Below are positions 51,225 through 61,120 of a stretch of DNA of 64,000 nucleotides, piece by piece (the first letter of the stretch is position 1; each line of letters begins with the position of its first letter). Source of the DNA: Actinomadura rudentiformis (lineage in GTDB: Bacteria; Actinomycetota; Actinomycetes; Streptosporangiales; Streptosporangiaceae); the NCBI RefSeq assembly GCF_008923185.1, contig NZ_WBMT01000008.1:1-64000 (forward strand). Reading direction: 5' to 3'. The translations under genes were made by a program, and so were the position numbers. Below the pieces are notes generated by a model, which saw nothing but the letters and a program-made list of their open reading frames with translations, made no database searches and was not told the origin of the DNA.

Positions 51225-53729
51225 GTGAGCGGTGTGAGGTTTTCTTTCGAGGGATTCCTCCTCGATGAGACCACATTCGAACTCCTGCGCAACGGGCGGC
51301 CCGTGCCATTGGAGCCCCAGGTCTTCGATGTTTTGGTCTATCTGGTCCGGCACCGTGATCGGGTGGTGCCGAAGGAAGAGCTCCTTGATCAGGTATGGGG
51401 CGACCGTTTCGTGAGTGAGTCGGCGCTGACCACCCGGATCAAACACGTCCGCCGGGCACTCGGGGACGATGGCCGAAGCCAGCGATTCGTCCGGACCGTG
51501 CACGGCCGAGGCTACCGCTTCACCGCTGCCGTCACGCCTGCCGAGGCCGCCGAGGCCGCGGCCGCGGTCACGCTCGCCGAGGACCCGGTGGGCGATGGTG
51601 GTCGTCCGCACGTGGAGGACGTACCCGCGTCGAGGTCGGTGCCGCACAACCTGCCGGCCGAGCGCACGCCGCTGTTCGGCCGTGCGGAGAGGATCGCCGC
51701 GCTGTCTGCGCTCGTGGCGCGCTGGCGCTTGGTCTCACTGTTGGGGATCGGCGGCGCGGGCAAGACGAGGCTGGCCTGTGCCACCGGGCGCTTGGCGCTC
51801 GACCACTTCCCCGACGGCGTGTGGTTCGTCGATCTCGTTCCCGCCAGCGACGAGCACACGGTCGAGACGACCATCGCCCGTGCCGCGGGCTTGGCTCTGG
51901 GCGCCGGGGATCCCCGGCGACAGCTGGCCCGGCTCGTGGCGAACCGCGCGGCGCTGTTCGTCCTCGACAACTGCGAGCACGTGCGCGACGAGGTGGCGGC
52001 CACGGTCGATCATCTGCTCGAGCACACCGCCCGCCCGCACTTCTTGGTGACCAGCAGGGAACCCCTCAATGTGCTGGACGAGCGTCGTGTTCACGTCGAG
52101 CCACTGGACTCTGGCGCAGTGTCAGCGCCCGCGGTCGAGTTGTTCCGCTCGGCCGCCGAACGGTTCGGGGCGGCGCTGCACGACCGTGATCTACCGGTCG
52201 CTCAGCGGATCTGCCGCGACCTCGACGGATTGCCCCTGGCCATCGAGCTCGCCGCTGCCCAGCTGCGCGTGCTGCACCCCGCCGAGGTCGCCGAACGCCT
52301 CGACCAGCGCTTCGAGCTGCTCCAGACGCGCCGCCCTCCCGGACACGACCGGCATGCCAGCCTCACCTCGGTCCTTGAAGGAACCTGGGCCATGCTCGAC
52401 GGGGGAGAGCGGGAACTGCTCGGACAGCTGGCGGCTTTTCCCGGGCCGTTCGACCTCATCGACGTCGAACAGTTGTGCCCCGAGCTCCCCGCGGGCGTGG
52501 CCGCGCGGACGTTGACGCAGCTGATCGATCGATCGCTGGTCGTGGCCGCCTCATCCGACGGCGGACGGCTCCGCCTCCTGGAGACGGTCAGGCTGTTCGC
52601 CCGGCGCGAGACCGACTCCCATCGGCATTCGGCCCGGCACGCCCAGTGGTGCCTCGACCGGATCGGCCGTTCTCTGCACGTTCACCTCTTCGACTTCGAA
52701 GTCGCCGAGTGGTGCGCCCGGCACTACGACGACGTGCGAGCCGGGGTCCGTCATCTGCTGGACGACGACCGGCGTGAGGAAGCGGCGCTGCTGCTGTGTG
52801 GCACCGGGCTGGTGATGCACTGCGACTCCGGCGCCCGCGCCGCCGACGTTCTGCCCGTCATCGACGAACTACTCGAGCGCATCGACGACCCGGCGCTTAC
52901 CGCCCGGCTCCACCTCACGGGCGTGTTCGCAGGCATGGCCACCCGCGCCCCCGAACTGATCGCGGCCCACGGCGCGGCCGCGGTGCGCGCCGCGAGATCG
53001 TGTGGAGACCCGAGCCTGCTGGCCGTGGCCCTCGTCCATCACTCGTGGTCGGTGGTGTTCACCGATCCCGGTCGGGCCGTGGAGATGACCGAGGAAGCCG
53101 GCGCACTTGCCGCGCAGGCGGAGGACGTCCCCGCCCAGAACCTGGCCGCCTCCTACCGCGCCTTCCACCTTGCTTGGATGCGGCGCTTCGACGAGGCGAT
53201 CGAGCAGGCCGGGGCGGTCATCGGCGACACGCCGTACCGGGGAGGGCCACGGCAGGAGGTCTTCGTGGCCATCACCGGCTTGGTGGCCTGCCAGGTGGTC
53301 CACCGTCCGGCGCTCTGCGCGCCGTGGTTCGACCTGCTGCTGTCGTTGCCGTCCCGGGACGAACCGATGTGGGCCAACCAGGTACTCGGCGCCGCGGTCC
53401 TGGCCTCCTGCGGAGACCGCGCCGGCGCGGCGGCGCTCACCGACGCCGTGCACACCCGGCTGTCCCAGGCAGGTCAAGACAGCCTGCCCGACCTTCTCGT
53501 GCCGGCAGCCGTTCTCGCCCACCGGGTCGGCGACGACGAGCGGGCGGCACGGTGGGTCAGGGCCGTACGGGACTCCCCGCGTTCGACACAAAGTTTCCAG
53601 GTCACCTGTGCCTACCGCCGCATCCGCGAGGTCGTCGGCGTCAGCGCGGAACCCCCGCTGGCGACCAGGACGCTGGAGGAGATCGGTGCCGAGGCCCGCG
53701 CGTGGATGCGCTCGGCCGCAACCGACTGA
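51225..53729 (+). CDS. Winged-helix / NB-ARC ATPase regulator
   Basis: 834 residues from GTG (VSGVRFSF). The N-terminal 100 residues are an OmpR/ToxR-type winged helix (FDVLVYLVRHRDRVVPKEELLDQVWG, ALTTRIKHVRRALGDDG, FVRTVHGRGYRF). Then come ERTPLFGRAERIAAL, Walker A GIGGAGKTRLA and Walker B LFVLDNCEHV, followed by a helical TPR-like C-terminus. This is the arrangement of actinobacterial AfsR-like regulators that lack the BTAD domain. It is a cousin of the LuxR regulator at 36354, with the DNA-binding domain at the other end. Target genes unknown. Confidence 0.92.
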   Translation: MSGVRFSFEGFLLDETTFELLRNGRPVPLEPQVFDVLVYLVRHRDRVVPKEELLDQVWGDRFVSESALTTRIKHVRRALGDDGRSQRFVRTVHGRGYRFTAAVTPAEAAEAAAAVTLAEDPVGDGGRPHVEDVPASRSVPHNLPAERTPLFGRAERIAALSALVARWRLVSLLGIGGAGKTRLACATGRLALDHFPDGVWFVDLVPASDEHTVETTIARAAGLALGAGDPRRQLARLVANRAALFVLDNCEHVRDEVAATVDHLLEHTARPHFLVTSREPLNVLDERRVHVEPLDSGAVSAPAVELFRSAAERFGAALHDRDLPVAQRICRDLDGLPLAIELAAAQLRVLHPAEVAERLDQRFELLQTRRPPGHDRHASLTSVLEGTWAMLDGGERELLGQLAAFPGPFDLIDVEQLCPELPAGVAARTLTQLIDRSLVVAASSDGGRLRLLETVRLFARRETDSHRHSARHAQWCLDRIGRSLHVHLFDFEVAEWCARHYDDVRAGVRHLLDDDRREEAALLLCGTGLVMHCDSGARAADVLPVIDELLERIDDPALTARLHLTGVFAGMATRAPELIAAHGAAAVRAARSCGDPSLLAVALVHHSWSVVFTDPGRAVEMTEEAGALAAQAEDVPAQNLAASYRAFHLAWMRRFDEAIEQAGAVIGDTPYRGGPRQEVFVAITGLVACQVVHRPALCAPWFDLLLSLPSRDEPMWANQVLGAAVLASCGDRAGAAALTDAVHTRLSQAGQDSLPDLLVPAAVLAHRVGDDERAARWVRAVRDSPRSTQSFQVTCAYRRIREVVGVSAEPPLATRTLEEIGAEARAWMRSAATD

Positions 53730-53786
53730 TTCCAGCGACCGACTGATTCCCGAACCGGCTCGGGACCTCCCCCTCGGCGGTACCGC

Positions 53787-54500
53787 CAAGCCGCAGACGG
53801 CCCAAGACCGCAGACGGACGGCCCAAACCGCGGACGGAGCGGAGCCGCAGACGGAGCAAAGCCGCGCGGATGGCGCAATGCCACGGACGGCCTAAAGCCG
53901 CGGATGGCGCAACGCCGTGCGGACGGCCTAAGCCACGGACGGCGCAGAGCCGCAGATGGCGCAGAGCCGCGGAAGGCGCAACGCCACGGACGGACCAGAA
54001 CCGCGCGGGCGCCGCACAACCGCGGACGGCGCAACGCCACGGACGGTGCAAATCCACGGACGGACCAGAACCGCGCGGGCGCCGCACAACCGCGGACGGC
54101 GCAACGCCACGGACGGTGCAAATCCACGGACGGCGCAAATCCACGCGGACGGCCCAAAGCCGCAGATGGCACAGAGCCGCAGATGGCGCAAATCCACGCG
54201 GACGGCGCAACGCCGCGGACGAACCAGAGCCGCAGATGGCGCAGAGCCGCGGACGGTGCAAACCCACGGACGGCGCAAATCCACGCGGACGGCCTAAAGC
54301 CGCGGATGGCGCAACGCTGCGGGTGCAACGCTGCGGACGGCGCAACACTGCGGATGGCGCAACGCTGCGGGCGGCCTAAAGCCGCAGATGGCGCAGAGCC
54401 GCAGATGGCGCAGAGCCGCAGATGGCGCAGAGCCGCAGATGGCGCAGAGCCGCAGACGGCCCAACCGCAGACGATGCAGAGCTGCGCGGGCGACCTAAAG
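53787..54500. repeat. 17-bp minisatellite, about 40 units
   Basis: Variants of CCGCAGATGGCGCAGAG repeat with period 17; the cleanest run is 54378-54465. A perfect 70-bp tandem duplication lies at 53991-54130. As 17 is not a multiple of three, reading frames cycle and long open frames appear on both strands by chance. It separates two convergent genes. Confidence 0.93.
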
Positions 54501-54528
54501 CGGCGGGCGGTGCGGGGCGGCGGGCGGT

Positions 54529-55761
54529 TCATGCGGCCTGCCTTCTGGATAGGCGGCGGACGAGGTGGGCGCACAGGTCGTGGGCGTCGGGGCCGACGCC
54601 GTCGATGAAGCTGGATTTGCGGCGGCGCAGGAACGGCAAACCGAGCACGTACATACCGGGCGCCTCGACCACACCACCGTCATGGCGGATACGTCCGCGG
54701 CGGTCGAACACCGAGGCGTCCAGCCGCGGGTAGCGAGGGCGATATCCGGTCGCCCACACAACGGTCGAGAAACGCGACAGCTCGATCTCGGTCGGTGCCG
54801 GCGCGATCCTCGTCGGCTCCGGCCGGTCGGGGGCGCCGACCTCCTCTTTGAAACCGTACGCCGCGACGTGCTCGTCGATGCGGTCGAGGAGCCGGTGCAG
54901 CTTGAGGTCGGCGCTCGCCACCAGGTTGGCCAGCGAGCCCGAGAACTGCGCCCGCCCTCGCGACACGCCCACCAGGCGACCCGTTACCTGGACACCGGCG
55001 GCGGCCAGCGCGTTCAGGTCGAGGGTACGGCGCTCGATCGTTCCCACCAGCTGGAGCGACGGCAGCCGCCGCGCACGGGAGAGGTCGTCGACCTGGTCGT
55101 AGCGCTCGTCGAGCTGGCCGATGGCGTCCATCCACCAGTGGATGTCACGGCCTCGGTAGGTGCGGGGGAGGCGGATGTGCTCACCGGCCGCGATCGTGAC
55201 CGCGCGGCCGGCGCGCCGCAGCTCGTCGGCGATCTGAACGCCCGAGGCGGACGCGCCGACCACCAGGACCCCGCCCGCGCCCAGCTGATCCGGATTGCGG
55301 TATTCCAGCGTCGTGATCTGCCGGATCGCCGCCGGTAGCGCGGCGCTGACGGCGGGGACGTGCGGGGCACCGGCCGCGCCAGTGGCCAGCACGACCGACC
55401 GGCACCGCCAGGGTCCCTGGTCGGTCTCGACCAGGGACCCGTCCGGAGTGGGCAGCACCGCGGTCACTGTGGTGTGAGCGCGGACGGGCGCCGCGAACGA
55501 TCGTCCGTAGGACTCCAGAAAGCCCGCGGTCTCGGCTGCGGACATGTAGCCGTCCGGGTCGTCCCCGTCATACCGGTGACCCGGCAGGCGACTCATCCAG
55601 TTGGGTGTGAGGAGCCGGAGCGAATCCCAGCGTTCGGTGCGCCAGGCGTGCGCGACGGTCCCGCGCTCAAGGACGACATGTTCCACCGAACGATCGGTCA
55701 GGCACCGGCTCATCGCCAGACCGGCCTGACCCGCGCCGATGATGACGACAGGGATCTCCAC
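54529..55761 (-). CDS. Flavin-containing monooxygenase-like NAD(P)/FAD oxidoreductase
   Basis: 410 residues starting MEIPVVIIGAGQAGLAMSR, the FAD-binding GxGxxG. Further motifs are VLATGAAGAPHVP, a second Rossmann site VVGASASGVQIADEL for NADPH, and VVWATGYRPRYP. These fit the class B flavin monooxygenase family that oxidises N, S or C centres. It ends 30 bp past the minisatellite and is followed upstream on the same strand by an OsmC gene 5 bp away, suggesting one operon. Confidence 0.92.
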   Translation of the reverse strand: MEIPVVIIGAGQAGLAMSRCLTDRSVEHVVLERGTVAHAWRTERWDSLRLLTPNWMSRLPGHRYDGDDPDGYMSAAETAGFLESYGRSFAAPVRAHTTVTAVLPTPDGSLVETDQGPWRCRSVVLATGAAGAPHVPAVSAALPAAIRQITTLEYRNPDQLGAGGVLVVGASASGVQIADELRRAGRAVTIAAGEHIRLPRTYRGRDIHWWMDAIGQLDERYDQVDDLSRARRLPSLQLVGTIERRTLDLNALAAAGVQVTGRLVGVSRGRAQFSGSLANLVASADLKLHRLLDRIDEHVAAYGFKEEVGAPDRPEPTRIAPAPTEIELSRFSTVVWATGYRPRYPRLDASVFDRRGRIRHDGGVVEAPGMYVLGLPFLRRRKSSFIDGVGPDAHDLCAHLVRRLSRRQAA

Positions 55762-55765
55762 TGGA

Positions 55766-56329
55766 TCAGGCGACCTCGACTGTCACCGCGGTGGGGTTGG
55801 TGACGATGTCGAACACGGCTGAGCGCTTCTGGGATTGGGCGACGATGGCCTCGATGTCGGACGGGGGCGCGTCGGCGTCGATCTCGTAGGCCACGTGGAT
55901 GCCGGTGAATCCGTTGCGCACGTCGGCGTCGATCCCGAGGATGCCCTGCAGGTCCATGTCGCCGCTCACGGACGCCTTGACCGAGTGCAACCGTACGCCT
56001 CGGCGGGCGGCGACCGTTGCGACGCCGGCGGTGAGGCAACCGGCGAGGGCGACCAGGAGGATCTCCACCGGGGTGGCCCCGTTGTCCTGTGAGGCGAAGA
56101 CCTCCGGATGGTCGCCGTCGAAGACGAACGGGGCGCGGTGCGTGTGCTCCTCACCGAGGCCGGCGAATCCGTGCACCGTGGTGCGGCTGTGGGTGCCGTT
56201 CACCCACTGGCACTGGGCCCGCCATTGGAAACGGGCGGCCTCAGGAGCGGCGGTGAGCGCCTGACGAGCGTCCAGCAATGCCTGGACGTTGACGCCGTTG
56301 CCGACATCCTGCGTTCCGATTGTGTTCAT
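55766..56329 (-). CDS. OsmC family protein
   Basis: 187 residues from MNTIGTQDVG with GAAGGAGAGAG upstream. The OsmC fold is visible: RTTVHGFAGLGEEHT, PVEILLVALAGCLTAGVATVAARRG with the first redox Cys, KASVSGDMDLQGILG and TNPTAVTVEV. The second, resolving Cys of Ohr/OsmC peroxidases is not seen, so it may use another thiol or have lost peroxidase activity. It lies just upstream of, and in operon with, the monooxygenase gene. Confidence 0.92.
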   Translation of the reverse strand: MNTIGTQDVGNGVNVQALLDARQALTAAPEAARFQWRAQCQWVNGTHSRTTVHGFAGLGEEHTHRAPFVFDGDHPEVFASQDNGATPVEILLVALAGCLTAGVATVAARRGVRLHSVKASVSGDMDLQGILGIDADVRNGFTGIHVAYEIDADAPPSDIEAIVAQSQKRSAVFDIVTNPTAVTVEVA

Positions 56330-56512
56330 CGATCTCTCTCCTTCGCATCGCGTGATCCGTCCGTTGGCTCGGTACGGGGACCACGTCACGACCATCGGGC
56401 ACGCCGACGCCGCGAACTTGGAGACCGTGTGACGAGGGCGTGGAGATTCGCTCCAGGAGATCTCCACGTCGTCTTCAGGACATCGGCGCCGGGCCGACGG
56501 ACTCTGCTGCCC

Positions 56513-57370
56513 ATGACAGACACGATCGACACAGCCACCGTCGCCCACCGGCCCGATCCCGACGCCTGGCGTGCCGCCGGGGATGCGTGGGGGCACCGGG
56601 CCGCCGACTGGGCGTGCTTGTTCGAGCACTATTCGTTCGAGGTGCTCACCGCGATGTTTCCGAAGGTCGGCGCCGGGTCCGGAGTGGAGTTGCTCGACAT
56701 CGCCTGCGGAGCGGGCATGGCCGTCCAGCACGCACGGGCCGCCGGCGCGACCGTGTCGGGAATTGACGCCGCCGCGGCGCTGATCGAGGTGGCGCGGGCC
56801 CGTAATCCCGGCGCCGACCTGCGGGTGGGCTCCATGTTCGAGCTTCCCTGGGAGAACGGGAGCTTCGACGCCGCGATCTCCGTCAACGGGATCTGGGGCG
56901 GCTGCGAGCCGGCTCTGGCCGAGGCCCTGCGGGTGTTGCGGCCGGGCGGGCTGCTCGGCATCAGCTTCTGGGGCGTCGGCCCTCCCCTCGACCTGCGGCC
57001 ATGCTTCAAGGTCCTCGCCGGTCACGCTCCCAACGAGCACCTCACATCGATGAAGCGCCTCAACGACATCGCTTTCCCCGGCGTGGCCGAGGAGATGCTC
57101 GGCCACGCCGGGTTCGATGTCTTGGAGCAAGGACGGCGCGTCTCGACCATCGAGTGGCCCGACCCCGACATCGCCTGGCGGGCCCTGGCGAGCACCGGCC
57201 CCGCCGTACCCGCCCTGCGCCACGGGGACCCTGCCGCAGTCAGGCGGGACGTCCTCGCCGCCATCGAGCCCTGCCGCGACGAGAACGGCATCTACCGCTT
57301 CCGCAACGACCACCGCTTCGTAATAGCCCAAAAGCCACCGGCTCTTAGCGAGCAGGCCAACTCCGTCTAG
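56513..57370 (+). CDS. SAM-dependent methyltransferase
   Basis: 285 residues starting MTDTIDTATV. The SAM site is VELLDIACGAGMAVQHA, followed by VSGIDAAAALIEVAR, the FDAAISVNGIW motif and VLRPGGLLGISFWG. This is a methyltransferase of the UbiE/Methyltransf_11 type with a divergent, substrate-binding C-terminus. Substrate unknown. It is divergent from the OsmC gene with 183 bp between. Confidence 0.9.
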   Translation: MTDTIDTATVAHRPDPDAWRAAGDAWGHRAADWACLFEHYSFEVLTAMFPKVGAGSGVELLDIACGAGMAVQHARAAGATVSGIDAAAALIEVARARNPGADLRVGSMFELPWENGSFDAAISVNGIWGGCEPALAEALRVLRPGGLLGISFWGVGPPLDLRPCFKVLAGHAPNEHLTSMKRLNDIAFPGVAEEMLGHAGFDVLEQGRRVSTIEWPDPDIAWRALASTGPAVPALRHGDPAAVRRDVLAAIEPCRDENGIYRFRNDHRFVIAQKPPALSEQANSV

Positions 57371-57474
57371 AACGGCCTGCCGGGATTCGCCGGGGCTAGG
57401 TCAGCGGCACGAGGCGTTGCATCTCGTGCCGCTGACCTTCTGTGCCGCTGAACGGTTCTTCTCGAAGGAGACAG

Positions 57475-60360
57475 TCATTCGCCGTGGGTGCGCCACCAAT
57501 CGGCTGCCGCGTCCACAGCGAGGCCGGTGATCCAAAGGTCGGCCGGATCGTCGGGCATCAGGCGTTCCCTCACCGCGTCCCGCATGGAATAGGAGAGTGT
57601 GGCGCCGGTCGTGGGAATGTCGTCGTCCAGGACCTCAGCGGGGAACCTGCAGATCTCGACGGCGTCCGCCACCCCGAGGCCCGCACGTTCAGCCAGGTTG
57701 TTAACGGTAGCGGCGGCATCGATCGTTGCGGGGCCGCGATCGGTCAGCAACTGGATGAGCCGGACGACGCGGTCGGCGTTGCCCCAGCAGGGAATGGGCG
57801 CCCGAGCCGCCTGCCAGCCGGGTGGCTCGATCGGGTCGAACGTTCCGCCGGGCGAGTACTCCACGGCCGTCGCGGTCCGGTCATGTCGCTGGTAGTTCAA
57901 GATCAGCAGGGCGCCGTTGGGGGTACGCCAGAGCTCCCCGGGCGCCGCCTTCTCCAGTTGCCTGTCGACCATCTGGCGTTCGGCGCTGGACTGCCCCTCG
58001 CCACCTGCCGGAGTGAGGCTCACTATGCGGCAGGCTCCCGTGCCGTCGCCGATCGGAGCGTTGGCCCAGAGGCGCAGGACGTCGAGGATGCCTTCGCGCA
58101 GTGTGTCAGAAGTCCACGGCAGGACGGCCGGGAGCGCGTAGCCCGCCAGGGTGCTCAGGTCGACGCCCACGTGACCGCCGAATGGCAGGGAGGCCGTCCG
58201 TACCAGGTAAGGCTTGTCGGTTGTGGGCTCGTCGGTTGTCGCCGACTCCAGCGCGCGTGCCACAAGCCGTTGGCGTACGAGCCACCTCGTTCGCGCCGTG
58301 GTGCGCGCGAAGGGAAGGCCGGAGGCCGGTGAGACCAGCGCGGGCAGTGCTGGAGGCTGGGGGCGGCCGATCCGGTCGCGCAGGTCGATGGCCAGGAGGA
58401 GACACTCGACGGCCGTACGGGCCGCTTCGAGGACGCCGTCGCGCAGAGCCGGCGCGGTCACCTCGGGCAGCACGGCCTCCAGCGCGTCGGTGGCCGCGCG
58501 CGGTCCGGTCAGCGTCGCCTCCAGCAGGCGCGTCGCACGTTCGCGGTCGAGACGTCGCAGCGCCGCCGACCCGTCCGGGTCCACCGGTTCCCGCCGCGGC
58601 CACCAGCCGGGCGGCGGCACGAGCCCGCCCTTCGTGCTCATGATGGGCGAGAAGAGCAGCCGGGCCGTCCGGGTCCCATCGGGGGCGGTGACTGTGATCG
58701 CACCGCGGCTCAACCGGATCTCGCTCGGCCCGGCGGCGCCCGGGAACGTCACCTCGGAGGCTCCTGGCGCCTCGGGCCGTGCGGTAGCGGTGTCGGGGTC
58801 CAGGGTCAACGCGACGGTCTGGCCCGTTCGTCCCTCGACCCGGAACGTCTGCCAGACGCCGTCCTGGATTCGTGACAGGAGGCCGGTCTTGCCGTCGTAC
58901 CAGGGCAGCAACCCATCAGGCAGTCGGGGAAGCCTCACCGACAGGTCGCCGTCGCCGAGGACGGACGCGGAAGTGTTCCAGGACGACCGGTCCGTGATGG
59001 TGAGGTATCCGAGGTGCTGGACGATCGTCCGGCCTGATTTCGGAGACTTGTGCGGTGACCCATTGCCGGGCACTGCCAATTCGGCGGGAATGCCACCGCG
59101 CAGGGCCGCCAGCAGGGCGTCCACGGGGTCGGCAGGTTCGAGCCCCTCGGCGACGCCGGGCTCCAGGTCGAGGAAGCCGCCGCTGCTGAAGAGCCGCACC
59201 AACTGGTGCAAGGCGTTGTACATGAAGGGAAGGTCAGAGCGACCTGCGTCGGCCTTCCAGGCGTCGACGGCTTTGCTCAGCACCTCCCGGGTCTCCGGCA
59301 GGCCCCAGAGCGCTTTCACCGTGGCCGCGTAGTCGACGTTGCCGAAATACCCCAGGTCGCGGACGAACGCGTCCAGCAGACTGGCAAAACGCTCGCGTCC
59401 TTCTGGCCCGGATGCCACCTCCGCAGCCTGCTGCCCCGCGTCGAAGCCCGGACCCCACCAGCGGGGCGAGTCGGTGGTGATCTCCTTCCGGGGGATGATG
59501 TGCCGGTAGTCAGGAGGCGGAAGCGCCGGGTCCGTTTCCTCGCCGAACACCACTTCGCCCCGCGGGAACAGCCGACTCCCCGCCTGATCGACGAGTTTCA
59601 GCAGCACTGCGGCCGCGCAACCCCGTCCTGTGACGCCGAACCACTGCGCCGACAGGTGCGCCCCCGCCCCGCTCTCGGCCAAGGATTCCAGCCACATCTG
59701 CCGGATCTCCTCAGCGACCTCCTCGCCGCTCTCCTCCTCGTGCCGGATGCGGTCGGGTTCGGCGGCGATCAGCAGCTTCATCAGCTCCTCGTCGCGTCCG
59801 GCCACCGCGGCGAGCGGCTCACGGGCGGCCGCCCAAACCTGGTGGGACGCGATGGGCATGAGGCCGGCACGGAGCAGCCGCTCGGCCAGGAACGCCTCCT
59901 CGTCCCGCTTCTTGATCTTCGCGGCCCGAGCCAGCGTGCGCAGGTCAGGGAAGATCCGGGCGTACGGGATGAGCCCGGCATCGAACCCCGCGCAGATCAC
60001 TTCACGGAACCGCCCGTGCGCCTCCTCACCTGGCAACTCCGCCGCGAGCGTCTTGGCATAGTCGCGCAGCGCGGCCGGCCCGACCCCACCCGCAGGCACC
60101 AGCTCAAGAAAGACGTCCTGCACCCGATCGAGGTCGAGCAGCGCGGGATGATCCTTTTCGACCTTGCGCGCCTGCCCGAACGCCCAGAACGCAAGCTCAC
60201 TCTCCCCAGCCCGCACCAGCTCCCGGCAGGCCTGCTCGAAGAACGGCGCCAGCTCGGCGGCGGGCAACGGGGCCGCTGCCTTGGTCAGCATCTTCTTGGC
60301 GCCCTTAGGCCCGGCAGCGGCAAGGTCCGCCGGTGCCGGCAACTGCGGAAACTGAGTCAT
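57475..60360 (-). CDS. Large hypothetical protein
   Basis: 961 residues from MTQFPQLPAPADL; no signal peptide or membrane segment. The first ~250 residues are helical and tetratricopeptide-like (AELAPFFEQACRELVRAG, SELAFWAFGQARKVEKD), with LIPYARIFPDLRTLAR and a mid-region WFGVTGRGCAAAVLLK. The middle has a beta-rich stretch (YLTITDRSSWNTSASVLGDGDLSVRLP; ITVTAPDGTRTARLLFSP). The C-terminal 250 residues contain a Trp/Gly-rich segment (WRTPNGALLILNYQRHD). I do not recognise the family. Similar-sized actinobacterial proteins are sometimes found near DUF4132 genes. Confidence 0.78.
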   Translation of the reverse strand: MTQFPQLPAPADLAAAGPKGAKKMLTKAAAPLPAAELAPFFEQACRELVRAGESELAFWAFGQARKVEKDHPALLDLDRVQDVFLELVPAGGVGPAALRDYAKTLAAELPGEEAHGRFREVICAGFDAGLIPYARIFPDLRTLARAAKIKKRDEEAFLAERLLRAGLMPIASHQVWAAAREPLAAVAGRDEELMKLLIAAEPDRIRHEEESGEEVAEEIRQMWLESLAESGAGAHLSAQWFGVTGRGCAAAVLLKLVDQAGSRLFPRGEVVFGEETDPALPPPDYRHIIPRKEITTDSPRWWGPGFDAGQQAAEVASGPEGRERFASLLDAFVRDLGYFGNVDYAATVKALWGLPETREVLSKAVDAWKADAGRSDLPFMYNALHQLVRLFSSGGFLDLEPGVAEGLEPADPVDALLAALRGGIPAELAVPGNGSPHKSPKSGRTIVQHLGYLTITDRSSWNTSASVLGDGDLSVRLPRLPDGLLPWYDGKTGLLSRIQDGVWQTFRVEGRTGQTVALTLDPDTATARPEAPGASEVTFPGAAGPSEIRLSRGAITVTAPDGTRTARLLFSPIMSTKGGLVPPPGWWPRREPVDPDGSAALRRLDRERATRLLEATLTGPRAATDALEAVLPEVTAPALRDGVLEAARTAVECLLLAIDLRDRIGRPQPPALPALVSPASGLPFARTTARTRWLVRQRLVARALESATTDEPTTDKPYLVRTASLPFGGHVGVDLSTLAGYALPAVLPWTSDTLREGILDVLRLWANAPIGDGTGACRIVSLTPAGGEGQSSAERQMVDRQLEKAAPGELWRTPNGALLILNYQRHDRTATAVEYSPGGTFDPIEPPGWQAARAPIPCWGNADRVVRLIQLLTDRGPATIDAAATVNNLAERAGLGVADAVEICRFPAEVLDDDIPTTGATLSYSMRDAVRERLMPDDPADLWITGLAVDAAADWWRTHGE

Positions 60361-61120
60361 CCCGTGCCCCGTCCCTGATCTCCTGAAATGACCATGAAAC
60401 CCTGCGACGGCCTACCCGAGCGATCGGTTCCGGCAGAGTGCAAACCGGGGCAATGCGGCCAGCCGTCGCAAACGATGCCGTCGCCGCACTGGCGGAGGGC
60501 AACGATTCGCGCGCCCCACCGACTCGATGCCGATCCGGTCGCCCGCGGACTCGGCGGCCGTTTCCGCGCCGCTGTCCCCGAACACCGCCCGCACTTACAT
60601 ACGTCAAGGGGTTCGCTGAGCACCATCACTGCCTGGCTGCCCGGCGGCAGTGCCCCTGGTCTTGCCACCCAGGCCGGTGCGGTGCCGGCGGATCACGCCG
60701 GTCACGTACTTCAGGGTCGAACGCGACAACGGCAGCGAAGCACGAACAACAGCATGCGAAGCCTCTAGGCGGAGGTGGAGGTTGTGGTGATCACCTCTCC
60801 TGCCAGGGGCTTCTCCACGTTCCAGGCCCGACATACCGCCCGCGATCACCACGTGACCCGCGGTCTCCTGACCACAACGCGAAAAAGGCTCACTGGACCG
60901 CAACCCAAACTGCAACCCGGTCCAGAGCTGTGAGGCACATGATCACTCGTCAACGGTCAGGACAGGGAGTGAGATCACAACTCAGTGTGGTCGACGGACT
61001 GAATCCGTCCGATGTTCCTCCTGGCTATGACCGGCGGGCCCGACGTCGTCGGTTCGACGCATGGGATACGGCCTCTCGCGCAGGAAACGACATGACCCCC
61101 CAATTCAATGTATTCATCGA
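60361..61120. other. Gene-free stretch apart from a transposase relic
   Basis: Intact genes are absent. GC content falls toward 61100, where the acquired two-gene unit begins. Confidence 0.5.
60604..60760 (-). pseudogene. N-terminal relic of an IS5-family-type transposase
   Basis: The minus strand reads VVRASLPLSRSTLKYVTGVIRRH, split here by my reading as SLPLSRSTLKY and VTGVIRRHRTGLGGK, then degrades and stops. That is the standard beginning of a group of actinobacterial IS5-like transposases. The catalytic part is gone. Confidence 0.6.

Noticed and set aside
53612..54608. Long open frames on both strands across the 17-bp array
   Set aside because: They arise from a stop-free repeat unit whose length is not a multiple of three; compositions are unlike real proteins.
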